64,000 bases of DNA, from contig CAZUGO010000032.1 in assembly GCA_964619935.1 (NCBI GenBank), positions 124,001 through 188,000 of the forward strand, read 5' to 3'. A model generated the notes under the pieces. It had not been told where the DNA came from and searched no databases. It saw only the letters and a program-made list of their open reading frames with translations. Origin of the DNA: CAZUGO01 sp964619935. GTDB lineage: Bacteria; Planctomycetota; Phycisphaerae; UBA1845; CAIVHJ01. Below are positions 1 through 7,356 of the stretch, in pieces. The translations under genes and the position numbers were made by a program. Position 1 is the first letter of the stretch. Every line of letters begins with the position of its first letter.

Positions 1-396
1 GTCCGCGGCCGTTACCACCAGCAGGAGTGCGGCAACGAGAACAGACAGCAACGCGCCGAGCACCGCAACGGATCCCCGGCCCATCTCGGCCTGCAGGTAG
101 CTCCAGGCGTAAATCGCGACGGCGAGACTCAGGCTGCCGACGGCCAGCAGAAACCACGCCGAGAGTCCGTCGAGGGCCAACCGTGCCGCGCCCAGCGGCA
201 GCGGCCAGGCGAACGTCGTGGGCAGAGGGTCGCGCCCCGCTGTCAGGCACGGCCACGCCGCGGTGATGCTGAGCAGCGACGCGCCTGCGATCGACAACAA
301 AGCAATCCCCAGGCCGAGACGCGGGCGGCGCGCGAGCAGCACGGACAACGCCGCACCGCCGAAGAGCATCACCAAGGCTGCAAGGATCGCGGTCAC
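1..396 (-). CDS. Second HyfB/NuoL-like proton-translocating subunit, N-terminal part (cut by window edge)
   Basis: The first 132 codons of a membrane protein whose remainder lies left of the window. Its translation closely follows the N-terminus of the gene just upstream: both have LARRPR, then FAWPLPLG, then LDGLSAWFLLA, so the two are tandem paralogues. Family knowledge: hydrogenase-4 subunit B, NuoL and MrpA-type antiporter subunits conduct protons through discontinuous helices. The start is a GTG at 394-396. It overlaps the TGA of the upstream gene as GTGA, which indicates translational coupling. Strongly hydrophobic throughout. The exact complex (formate hydrogenlyase-like, Mrp-like or an orphan NuoL/M module) cannot be read from this fragment. 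Confidence 0.85.
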   Translation of the reverse strand, partial: MTAILAALVMLFGGAALSVLLARRPRLGLGIALLSIAGASLLSITAAWPCLTAGRDPLPTTFAWPLPLGAARLALDGLSAWFLLAVGSLSLAVAIYAWSYLQAEMGRGSVAVLGALLSVLVAALLLVVTAAD

Positions 397-2498
397 GGAA
401 ACGAATTCCTTTTCGACGGACGACCCGCGATTTCGTCAGGGTGCTGCATCACGGCGGCCGCAGCGGTCGGGTCGCCGGATCCTGCACCGGAGAACGGGGA
501 CCACCAGGCCTCGGCCGCAAACACCAGCAACAACGTGGCGACGATGTACATCAGATAGAGCTGGATGCGACCCTGCTGCAGCGGCCACAGCCGTTCACAG
601 GTGTGGGCGATGGCGCGAAACGCCGGTTGAAATGCCGAGTGCAACGCGAAGTCCGGCGTGTGCGAGGTCAAGTGGCTCTGCCCGGCGAAGCAGCCCTCCG
701 GCCGCGCTGCCTGGCGCCGCGAGCGCAACACCGTACGGAAGCTGCACGTGAGCTTCCAGCCGTACGATGATCCGGTGTATTGCATGCGTGCCGCCGGCAA
801 GGCGTAGCCGCAACCCCAGGTCACTTGTCGGCCCACCGCCAGCGCCGCCGGGCTCCAGCGGCCACGGAGTGCCCACAAGGCCCCGATGACGGCGAGCACG
901 ACCAGGAACATTCCACTGACCCACGCGAGGGTCAAGAGGGTCGCGTCAAGGGGGGCGCCGAAGTCGCGGTGGGGGCCGGCAACCACGGCCAGCGGGAGTC
1001 GGAGGAAGCCGCCAAGGAGCGGCGCGGCGACGGCGACAACGATACACGCCAGGGCCAGCACACACATCCCTGCGAGCATGGCGACGGGCGTCGCGTGCCC
1101 TGGGACGCCTGCGTCGCGCGGGGCACCGAGAAACATCACGCCGTAGAGCTTCGAAAACCCCGCAAGTGCCAAGCCGCCCATGAGCGCCAGGGCCACCACG
1201 CCGGCCAGGGCGAATGCCGCGAACAGCGGTGACTCCAACCCGGCGGCGCGCAGCAAGCCACTGTAGATCATGAACTCCCCGACAAACCCGTTCAATGGCG
1301 GCAGCGCGCAGATGGCGATGCACCCAATCCCGAACAACGCCGCATTGCGCGGGTCGCGCCGGGCGAGACCCCCGAGGCGCTCGATATCGTCGACCTCCGT
1401 CCCGTGCAGCACCGCGCCGGCGGAGAGAAACAAGAGTCCCTTGAAGAGGGCGTGATTCAAGACGTGAAACAGGGCACCGCCGAACCCGAGCAGCGTCAGA
1501 ATCGGCTGCTGTGCCGCCTGGCCCAGCATTCCCAGGCCGACCCCGAGCATGATGATGCCGATGTTTTCGATACTCGAATAGGCCAGCAGGCGCTTGTACT
1601 TGCGCTGCGCCAGGGCATAAAGAATCGCCATCACGCCGGTGACCACGGCGACCCCGACGACGACCAGGGCGACCCCCGCGGGCAACGGTGGAAGCCATGA
1701 AATGAGCCGCAGCAGCCCGTAGATGCCGGTCTTGATCACGACGCCCGACATCAGCGCGGACACCGGGCTGGGCGCAACGGGATGCGCCTCCGGTAACCAG
1801 ACGTGCAGCGGCATGATCCCGGCTTTGGTGCCGAAACCGAGCAGCCCCATGAGGAACAGCAACACGCAGGGGGTGACCTGGGTCGGATCAAAGACGCCGG
1901 CGAAGCCGCCGAACGCGGTGGTGCCCGCTCGCGCCGTGAAGGCGCCGAACACCGGAAGTACGCCGAACGCCGTGCCCAGGTGAGTCGCGATCAGATACAT
2001 CCACGCGCCGCGGCGCGCCCCTGGGCTGCGATGATGAAACCCGATCAGCAGGAATGCCGATAGGCTCATCAACTCCCAGCCGATCAGGAACAGAATGACG
2101 TCCGCCGCGCAGACCGTGATCACCATCGCCGCCACGAGGACATTGAGGAGGGCGCCCATGCTCCAGGTGGGTTCGCCCCTGATGGCGCCGCCTTGAAAAT
2201 AGCCCCAGGAATAGATCGAGACCGCCGCGCTGACCATCCCGATGGCCAGCAGGAACCACGCCGACAGGCCGTCCAGCGTCAGCGTCACGGACCCCAGGGG
2301 CAGCGGCCAGGCGAAGTGTGTCGTGCTTGGGACCGAAGTTGGCAGCAACGCCCGCACGGCCGCGCCGGAGCACAGCAGCCCCGCAATGCAGATGCCGGCC
2401 ATCGACAGCAGAAGTCCGGCGCGAGGACGTCGTGCCAGTGTGATCGAAGCGACGGCGCCGGCCGCCAGGAGCACGATTGCCAGCGGCACTGCGGTCAC
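393..2498 (-). CDS. HyfB/NuoL-like proton-translocating membrane subunit
   Basis: A 701-residue polytopic membrane protein of the proton-conducting NuoL/NuoM/HyfB superfamily. Diagnostic stretches are LDGLSAWFLLAIG near residue 75, the conserved WELMSLSAFLLIG helix, GTKAGIMPLHVWLPEAHP, the lysine-bearing VIKTGIYGLLR helix, and NHALFKGLLFLSAG. Length and the Pro-rich mid-helix motifs fit hydrogenase-4 subunit B better than NuoL. The start is GTG, overlapping the TGA of the upstream EIIA gene as GTGA. It is followed by a second paralogue in the same coupled arrangement. The likely role is ion translocation in a membrane redox or antiporter complex, with the EIIA-type regulators co-expressed. 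No hydrogenase or quinone-binding subunit is in view, so the partner complex is unknown. Confidence 0.88.
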   Translation of the reverse strand: MTAVPLAIVLLAAGAVASITLARRPRAGLLLSMAGICIAGLLCSGAAVRALLPTSVPSTTHFAWPLPLGSVTLTLDGLSAWFLLAIGMVSAAVSIYSWGYFQGGAIRGEPTWSMGALLNVLVAAMVITVCAADVILFLIGWELMSLSAFLLIGFHHRSPGARRGAWMYLIATHLGTAFGVLPVFGAFTARAGTTAFGGFAGVFDPTQVTPCVLLFLMGLLGFGTKAGIMPLHVWLPEAHPVAPSPVSALMSGVVIKTGIYGLLRLISWLPPLPAGVALVVVGVAVVTGVMAILYALAQRKYKRLLAYSSIENIGIIMLGVGLGMLGQAAQQPILTLLGFGGALFHVLNHALFKGLLFLSAGAVLHGTEVDDIERLGGLARRDPRNAALFGIGCIAICALPPLNGFVGEFMIYSGLLRAAGLESPLFAAFALAGVVALALMGGLALAGFSKLYGVMFLGAPRDAGVPGHATPVAMLAGMCVLALACIVVAVAAPLLGGFLRLPLAVVAGPHRDFGAPLDATLLTLAWVSGMFLVVLAVIGALWALRGRWSPAALAVGRQVTWGCGYALPAARMQYTGSSYGWKLTCSFRTVLRSRRQAARPEGCFAGQSHLTSHTPDFALHSAFQPAFRAIAHTCERLWPLQQGRIQLYLMYIVATLLLVFAAEAWWSPFSGAGSGDPTAAAAVMQHPDEIAGRPSKRNSFP

Positions 2499-3202
2499 CG
2501 AGTGATCCCCTTGGTCTTGTCCGCCGCGACGACCCGGCGTTCAATCTCCGCCGACTTCGCGAGGAGCGACCCCGGGTTCGCCCCGTGGTCCAGCAGTCCG
2601 CGGAACTCGCTGTCCTGCAGCGCGAACATGAGGTGGCTGAGCAACGTCAGGTGGACATGCACCGTCGTGCTGATGATCACGAAGAGGATGTACACCGGCT
2701 TCTGGTCCAGAGCCCGGTAGTCGATGGGCTGGCGCAGGAACGCTACGGTCACCTGCGGTTCCGCGAGGCCGAGCACGATGGGGCCGCGCGGATGCGGAAT
2801 CGCAATGCCGTTTCCGATCCCGGTGGAACACAGGGCCTCCCGTGCGACCAGCACGCTGTGTAGTTCTTCGCGATCGATCTCCGGCGGCAACGTGAGCTGC
2901 GCGCAGACCTCCTGGAGCACCGACGCCTTGTCCTGGCCATTGATGTCCCGGAGCACGCCGCCGCGGGTCAGCGCGCTGGTCAGCAACAGTTCGCCGGTCG
3001 CCTCCTGCCGCTCACGAAAGAACTCCGGCGAAATCTTGATGCTCCGTGCCGTCGCCCATTCGAGCAACTCGATCCGGTTCAACCGATACCGGTCCTTGAC
3101 CCGGTAACTCGGCAGCGTCCCGTTGCGAATCCAGGCGTGAATCTGTTCTTCGGGCAGGTTGAGCATCCGTGCCGCATCCCGCGCTGTCAGGTCCATGACC
3201 AC
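2495..3202 (-). CDS. HTH domain fused to PTS EIIA (PtsN-like) regulator, copy 2
   Basis: A 235-residue fusion. Residues about 4-50 form an excisionase/MerR-type helix-turn-helix (LTARDAARMLNLPEEQIHAW, then a YRLNRIELLEWA wing). Residues about 78-225 are an EIIA-type PTS domain with the phosphoryl-accepting histidine in GIAIPHPR. Family knowledge: EIIA(Ntr)/PtsN is phosphorylated by a PTS relay and often controls potassium homeostasis or stress regulators. Here the direct DNA-binding module suggests a phosphorylation-sensitive transcription factor (inference). Its TGA overlaps the GTG of the antiporter gene. It is a diverged paralogue of the gene at 3256-3966, with the same domain order and 53 bases between them. 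Confidence 0.88.
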   Translation of the reverse strand: MVMDLTARDAARMLNLPEEQIHAWIRNGTLPSYRVKDRYRLNRIELLEWATARSIKISPEFFRERQEATGELLLTSALTRGGVLRDINGQDKASVLQEVCAQLTLPPEIDREELHSVLVAREALCSTGIGNGIAIPHPRGPIVLGLAEPQVTVAFLRQPIDYRALDQKPVYILFVIISTTVHVHLTLLSHLMFALQDSEFRGLLDHGANPGSLLAKSAEIERRVVAADKTKGITR

Positions 3203-3255
3203 GCTCCTTCAGGAAACCCACCCACACGAAACACGCGATGCTGCAGTCCAGCCAT

Positions 3256-3966
3256 TCAGCCCGCCTCGGCCCTCGACTCGAAGGCAGATCGATCCGCGAA
3301 CGATGCTTCCACCCGCCGCGCCTCACGAAAGACCTCCTCGCGCGACGCCTCCCGCAGCACGGCGTCCTTGAACGCGGAATCGCGCAGCGCGAACGCCACG
3401 TGGGACATCATGCGGAGATGAGCGCGAATCGTGGGGCTGACCGCCGTGAACAGCACGCGTACCGGTTCGCCGTCCAACGCGCCGAATTCGACTGCCCGCT
3501 CCAGAAAGCAAAGCGTGATGCTCGGGCGCGGCAGGTGCAGCACGATCGGGTTGCGCACGTGCGGCATGGCGATGCCCTCACCGATCCCGGTCGAGCCCAG
3601 GGCCTCGCGCGCCACCAGCACGCGCAACAGAAAATCACGATCCACTTCGTCCGGCAAGCGCATCAGTTCCACAACGGCGCGCAACGCCGACTCGCGATCC
3701 CGGCCGGAGACACGATAAAAGACGCCGCCCGCTTCAAGCGCCTCGGCGATCCCGGGGCAGGGCACGTGGCGGCTCTCCGGCTCCGCGAGAATGTCCATGG
3801 ACACTTCCAGGCGACGGGACGTCGCCCATTCGAGCAACTCAGCGCGGTTGAATCGATACTGACCGTTGATCAGGTAGGCCGGGATGATCCGCTGGCTGAT
3901 CCAGCGATACACGGTCTTCTGCGAAACCTGCAGCAGCTTTGATGCATCCCGAACCGTGAGCGTCAT
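3256..3966 (-). CDS. HTH domain fused to PTS EIIA (PtsN-like) regulator, copy 1
   Basis: A 236-residue protein and the first gene of the operon. The N-terminal HTH (LTVRDASKLLQVSQKTVYRW, residues 2-21, with a following YRFNRAELLEWA wing) is of the excisionase/MerR type. The C-terminal two thirds are an EIIA/PtsN domain with the active histidine in GIAMPHVR. Both phosphoacceptor histidines of the pair are intact, so neither copy looks dead. ATG start; no strong Shine-Dalgarno is visible. Upstream lie repeated GGGACAAG boxes and a consensus TTGACA -35 element, so autoregulation by one of the HTH proteins is plausible. The function of two such fusions feeding two antiporter-like subunits is not known to me. 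Confidence 0.87.
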   Translation of the reverse strand: MTLTVRDASKLLQVSQKTVYRWISQRIIPAYLINGQYRFNRAELLEWATSRRLEVSMDILAEPESRHVPCPGIAEALEAGGVFYRVSGRDRESALRAVVELMRLPDEVDRDFLLRVLVAREALGSTGIGEGIAMPHVRNPIVLHLPRPSITLCFLERAVEFGALDGEPVRVLFTAVSPTIRAHLRMMSHVAFALRDSAFKDAVLREASREEVFREARRVEASFADRSAFESRAEAG

Positions 3967-3978
3967 TGTGAACCCAGA

Positions 3979-4042
3979 GGGACAAGAAACCTGGAAAGAC
4001 CATTTTGGGGGACAAGTTAATAATGTTGTCCATAGATGTCAA
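3979..4042 (-). promoter_or_regulatory. Promoter/operator region of the HTH-EIIA operon
   Basis: On the minus strand a perfect TTGACA lies at 4037-4042 with a weak -10 (TAACTT, 4014-4019) 17 bases away. GGGACAAG occurs at 3979-3986 and 4009-4016, exactly 30 bases apart. An inverted half-site, TTGTCC, lies at 4026-4031, giving the dyad GGACAA-N10-TTGTCC across the -10 region. The layout fits binding of a repressor at its own promoter (inference). Confidence 0.5.
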
Positions 4043-4344
4043 ATTGATTCCCGGGGCCGGGCGCCTTCAGGCAGTTTGGCGGGCAGGGATCTGGCAGGAC
4101 GGCATTGGCTGCTGGGTCCGGTCTTGACCTTGGCTGGGGACGGGTGTCCAACCAGTGCCGTCTCGTCGAGCGCCTTACGGGGAGGTGGCCGGTCGGGGCG
4201 GGCCGCCAGGGCCCTCATGGGTGGTTGGCGGAGCGGGTCGGGCGGGGCTTGGGGGATGGGGACCTGCTGGAGATCACACCACGCCGGCGGTTCAGAATCT
4301 CCGAAAAGGAGCTGCCGAACCCCGGGGTGCCGAGTGTTCAAATC

Positions 4345-4471
4345 ATTTGGTACCACCATTTATATCAATTGGTACCACCATTTAGTCAATATGGTATCAC
4401 CATTTGGTATAAATGAAGATACCGAATGCTAGTTGTGGTATCTTCATTTGGTATAAATGGTGGTACCAAAT
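4345..4471. repeat. AT-rich phased repeat with a perfect 20-bp terminal inverted repeat
   Basis: The outer arms 4345-4364 and 4452-4471 are perfect 20-bp inverted copies built around TGGTACCACCATTTA. Within the left half, GGTACC/GGTATC cores recur at 4349, 4371 and 4393, exactly 22 bp apart (about two helical turns). The centre holds a second dyad, AAATGAAGATACC (4411-4423) with its complement at 4437-4449 around a 13-base loop. This reads as a cooperative operator cluster or the end of a mobile element. No adjacent gene can be assigned to it. Confidence 0.75.
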
Positions 4472-4791
4472 AAACTGTAATCGCCTTTGGTCGGGGAACC
4501 TACCCTTGCAGGGGGGGGCGGTGATCCGTGGGTGGACCCCCAAGGACGCCCACCTATCAAACAGACGACGCCCCTCGGTTGCGTCGTCTTGCCATCATCG
4601 TTCTTCGTCCGCCCGCCGAGCCGGTATTACGCTGCAAGCCCAATGGCACAAATCAGGCGTTCTCGTTGCACGGTTCTTGTCATGCGTGAAGCTGGGCAAA
4701 GCGGATTGAGGATACCCAGTTTGACGGACGCAAGTTCAACCAGAATTGCTTGGCCGACATTGAAAACCAAGCCTCCTAAGCCCCTGGGGTT

Positions 4792-4956
4792 CCGCCGCTT
4801 CGGCGTCGGTCGGGCCCCCGCGCGGCCCGTCAGGGCCTTGGACCCGACGCCGAAGCGGCGGAGCGGAACGGGCGCCCCCTGGCAGCTCTGCTGCCGAGGC
4901 CGAGGGAGCGTACCCGTTCCGTTCCCGAATCCCTAGGGGTAACCAGGGAACGGAAC
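4792..4956. repeat. GC-rich palindrome cluster
   Basis: There are three inverted repeats in 165 bases. The first is an 18-bp perfect pair at 4792-4809 and 4844-4861. The second is GGAACGGG at 4865-4872 with CCCGTTCC at 4913-4920. The third is GTTCCGTTCCC at 4916-4926 with its complement at 4946-4956. No poly-T tract follows on either strand, so these are unlikely to be simple terminators. They resemble a small non-coding repeat element. Confidence 0.6.
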
Positions 4957-5045
4957 GCCTCCGTGGGGGGGGCTTCTGTGCCAAATTCGATGCAACGAGA
5001 CCCGGCTGTGGAGATGCAACGCAACAGCCCGCCGCGGCGGCCCGG

Positions 5046-6257
5046 CTACTGCGGCGGCCGGCTGGGGTCGGCCGGTCTCAGGTTGATGCATACCAAGCGC
5101 CCTTCCAGGTTGCGCGCATACAGCCGGCCATGGGACAGGGTGGGCACCGTCCAGCAGCGATCATCCAGGATGCGGGCAGAGCCCGTGGGCGTGAAGCCTG
5201 CGGGCGATGCCCCCCCGATCTGGAGTTGTCCTTCCTGGGACAGCGTGATGAGCTGGTCGTCCGCCACGATGACGGTGCCGTGCTTGCCGTGCTGTTTCCA
5301 CAGCGCTTTGCCGGTCATGAAGTCCACGCATTTGAAGGCCGTCTGATCAAAGCTGTAGAGCCTGCCCTGGTGCAGGACCGGGGTTTGAAACTTATTCAAC
5401 AGCGCCTTGCTGCGCCAGACTTCCGTGGCCTGGAGCTGGCTGCCCGCCGGGCTTAGCTGGTACACCGCGCAGCCGGTGCGGTATCCCGAGCTGACAAACA
5501 GGTAGCCGTTGTGGAAGATCGGGGTGGCGGCGTTGACTTTCCAGTCCGTTTTCCAGGGCAGGGTCAGCACCGGGCGGCCGCGATCGCGATCGGCAACCAC
5601 CAAGCTGTTGCCGAGGAACCCGCATACGTAGTTCACGCCTGCGAACTGGAACGGGTAGGGTGTGGCGTAGCCGGCGTCGGCATCGTCGCCGCACGACCAC
5701 ACCGCTGCGCCCGTGAGCTTGTCCAGGGCGCGCATGCCGCCTCCGGCACCGCCGGTGTTGACGATCGCCAGGCGATCCTGGATCAGGACCGAACCGCTGT
5801 AGCCCCACTGCGGAACGGCGTCGAACTCCCGGGACCACACCAGCGCCCCGGATTCGGCAGCGCAGCAGACCAGCAACCCGCGGGCGCCCATGACGTACAC
5901 GCGATCCCCGTCCACCGTGGGCGTCGAGCGCGGTCCACTGCCGCCCATCGGCTCCCAGTAGCGCGCACCGATGGGCGTTTTCCAGAGCACCGCTCCACTG
6001 TCCGCGTTGAGGCAGGTGAGCACCTGGTTTTCGTCCGCCGTCCCGCAGGTGTACACGCGGTCGCGGGTGCAGCTGATCCCGCTGAAGCCCGCGCCGATGT
6101 GCTGCGCCCACACGGGGTCGAGTTGTTCCCAGGAGCGGATGAATCCCGTTTCGCGGCTGTGGCCGTCGTAGTGCGGCCCGCGCCAGTTCAACCAGTCCTC
6201 GCCGAAGGTCAGCAGCGGTGAACCGACCCAGGCCAGAAGCACTGCCAGGCGAATCAT
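5046..6257 (-). CDS. Exported PQQ-like beta-propeller repeat protein
   Basis: A 403-residue protein. The start at 6257 (MIRLAVLLAW) is preferred over the upstream ATG at 6299 because it directly follows a GAGGTG ribosome site and opens with a clean signal peptide ending near TFGED. The mature part opens with WLNWRGPHYDGHS, typical of planctomycete PQQ-binding-like propellers. It then has repeated blades such as GAVLWKTPIG, DRVYVMGARGLLVC, GALVWSREF and LVCINL. Family knowledge: such WD40/PQQ-like proteins are periplasmic or outer-membrane scaffolds or dehydrogenase-like proteins, and many are not enzymes. No dehydrogenase active-site residues are evident, so I do not assign a substrate. Confidence 0.85.
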   Translation of the reverse strand: MIRLAVLLAWVGSPLLTFGEDWLNWRGPHYDGHSRETGFIRSWEQLDPVWAQHIGAGFSGISCTRDRVYTCGTADENQVLTCLNADSGAVLWKTPIGARYWEPMGGSGPRSTPTVDGDRVYVMGARGLLVCCAAESGALVWSREFDAVPQWGYSGSVLIQDRLAIVNTGGAGGGMRALDKLTGAAVWSCGDDADAGYATPYPFQFAGVNYVCGFLGNSLVVADRDRGRPVLTLPWKTDWKVNAATPIFHNGYLFVSSGYRTGCAVYQLSPAGSQLQATEVWRSKALLNKFQTPVLHQGRLYSFDQTAFKCVDFMTGKALWKQHGKHGTVIVADDQLITLSQEGQLQIGGASPAGFTPTGSARILDDRCWTVPTLSHGRLYARNLEGRLVCINLRPADPSRPPQ

Positions 6258-6433
6258 CTCGCACCTCGAGTTTGAATGAGTATCAGTGGATGACGTCACG
6301 TCCCATTCCGGGCGATCGACACTATTGTAGCAGAGATTTGCGGGGCGCGCCGAGAAGGGCAGTGTCTCCTCGGACGACGCGCTCTGGTTGAGTGGCAGGG
6401 CGGTAAGGCACTTCGCGGCAAGGAAAGGGGAAG

Positions 6434-6707
6434 AAAAGGGGACAGGAAGAAAAGGGGACAGCCCCCTTTGAAGAAGAAAAGGGGACGGCCCCCTTTGATT
6501 GACCAGCCCCCTTTGATTGACTCAGCCCCCTTTGATTGACTCGATCGGGTACGGCGCTCGGTGGCTCGGGGCCGGCCTTTCGGCAGCCCGCAGTGGCAGG
6601 TTCGCACGGCTCGACGCCTGGGCCTGGAGTCCACCATCCGCCCCCGCGGCCGGCCCAAGAACAAAGCCCCGCGCCACCCAGCCCGTTAAAGGTGGCTGTC
6701 CCCTTTT
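6434..6707. mobile_element. REP-like repeat array around a dead RAYT fragment
   Basis: AAAAGGGGACAG occurs at 6434-6445 and 6450-6461, with a variant ending ACGG at 6477-6488. The inverted form CTGTCCCCTTTT is at 6696-6707. Between them, GCCCCCTTTGATTGA repeats at 6488, 6506 and 6525 (spacing 18 and 19). The inverted copies flank the C-terminal remnant of a REP-associated tyrosine transposase, the classic arrangement of a RAYT with its REP/REPIN sequences. Confidence 0.7.
6540..6689 (+). pseudogene. C-terminal fragment of a REP-associated tyrosine transposase (RAYT, Y1_Tnp family)
   Basis: In this frame 49 codons encode VRRSVARGRPFGSPQW, then RTARRLGLEST, then RPRGRPKNK and a TAA. That is the conserved C-terminal tail of RAYT/TnpA_REP proteins (RRGRPFGS..W..RTA..LGLESTLRPRGRP). 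The catalytic domain with the HUH motif and tyrosine is missing. The frame opens straight out of the repeat array after a TGA, so this is a decayed remnant. Confidence 0.75.
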
Positions 6708-6709
6708 AC

Positions 6710-6862
6710 CTTCTGGCGGCGTTTCCGAACGACCGGGAGGCCCTCAACGCCAAGGGCACATCGTTGTACAAGATGGAGCGGTTCGAGGAGGCCATCGCCG
6801 TGTTTCAGGACGTGTGGGTCGATCATGGTCCGGGGCGGTCGCCTCAGAGGACCTTCAGGTAG
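6710..6862 (+). pseudogene. Single TPR-repeat remnant
   Basis: The translation contains one good tetratricopeptide unit (PNDREALNAKGTSLYKMERF followed by EEAIAVFQDV). It has no start codon of its own, and upstream it runs directly into the REP array. The later part overlaps the end of the opposite GNAT gene. It looks like the tail of a TPR protein gene destroyed by the RAYT/REP insertion. Confidence 0.5.
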
Positions 6863-7356
6863 ATCACCTTTGCATCTCCCGGGCCGTAGAAATCCGTCAG
6901 TAACGCGGCGCGCACGTAGCCCATTCGTTCGTAGAAGGCTCTGGTGGGAACATAGGCGTCACGCCCGGAGGTATCGACGTATAGGCGCCTTCCGCCGTCA
7001 GCGGCGATGCGCTGCTCGACATCGGCCAGCAATCGCCGGCCGATGCCGCGCTGCTGGGCGGATGGGTGTACCGCGATCCAGTACAGGTCGTGGCTGGCCA
7101 GGGTGCATGGAGTGGGCCCGAAGCAGGCATAGCCGCGGATGGCGCCGTCAAGGTCGGCCAGGGTGAACCGATAGCCGGAGGCGTCGCCTTGGCGCAGAAA
7201 GGCGTCGGCCAGCTCCAGCGCGATAGCGATTTCGGCGGAGCTGAACATCGCGGTGGCGTCGAGCAGATGGCGCAGGGCCGCCAGATCCGCATCGTTCAAG
7301 GAGTGCCGCAGAGTGAGTCTGGAAGCGGCGGCGGGTGTTTGGGGGTCAGGGTCCAC
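6844..7356 (-). CDS. GNAT-family N-acetyltransferase, last gene of the KamA operon
   Basis: About 170 residues with the GNAT acetyl-CoA signature: the beta-4 strand LYWIAVHPSAQQRGIGRRLL supplies the Q/RxxGxG/A loop, and RAFYERMGY is the usual C-terminal element. I place the start at GTG 7354-7356, because a GAGGA site sits 8 bases upstream and it leaves only an 11-bp overlap with the preceding gene. An ATG at 7416 is possible but would overlap by 71 bp. As the fifth gene of the operon it probably acetylates an amino group made or exposed in the pathway, for example on a beta-lysine derivative (inference). Confidence 0.8.
   Translation of the reverse strand: MDPDPQTPAAASRLTLRHSLNDADLAALRHLLDATAMFSSAEIAIALELADAFLRQGDASGYRFTLADLDGAIRGYACFGPTPCTLASHDLYWIAVHPSAQQRGIGRRLLADVEQRIAADGGRRLYVDTSGRDAYVPTRAFYERMGYVRAALLTDFYGPGDAKVIYLKVL

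Larger units (their letters stand above)
4043..5045. other. Gene-less interval of about 1 kb with repeats only
   Basis: No reading frame here has convincing protein character, and the possible short frames are not supported by ribosome sites. The interval holds two structured elements, listed separately: an AT-rich repeat block at 4345-4471 and GC-rich palindromes at 4792-4956. The AT-rich block differs sharply in composition from the surrounding DNA, which suggests a relic of an inserted element or the regulatory region of a lost gene. Confidence 0.6.

Noticed and set aside
4345..4471. CRISPR array
   Set aside because: Repeats are only three or so, are not separated by unique spacers and are partly inverted.
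4413..4936. Short frames beginning in the AT-rich repeat and running to the palindrome cluster
   Set aside because: Their starts lie in the repeat element and the translations have no recognised features.
6296..6664. A minus-strand frame over the REP array
   Set aside because: Its repeated Lys-Gly-Gly segments only reflect translation of the DNA repeat.
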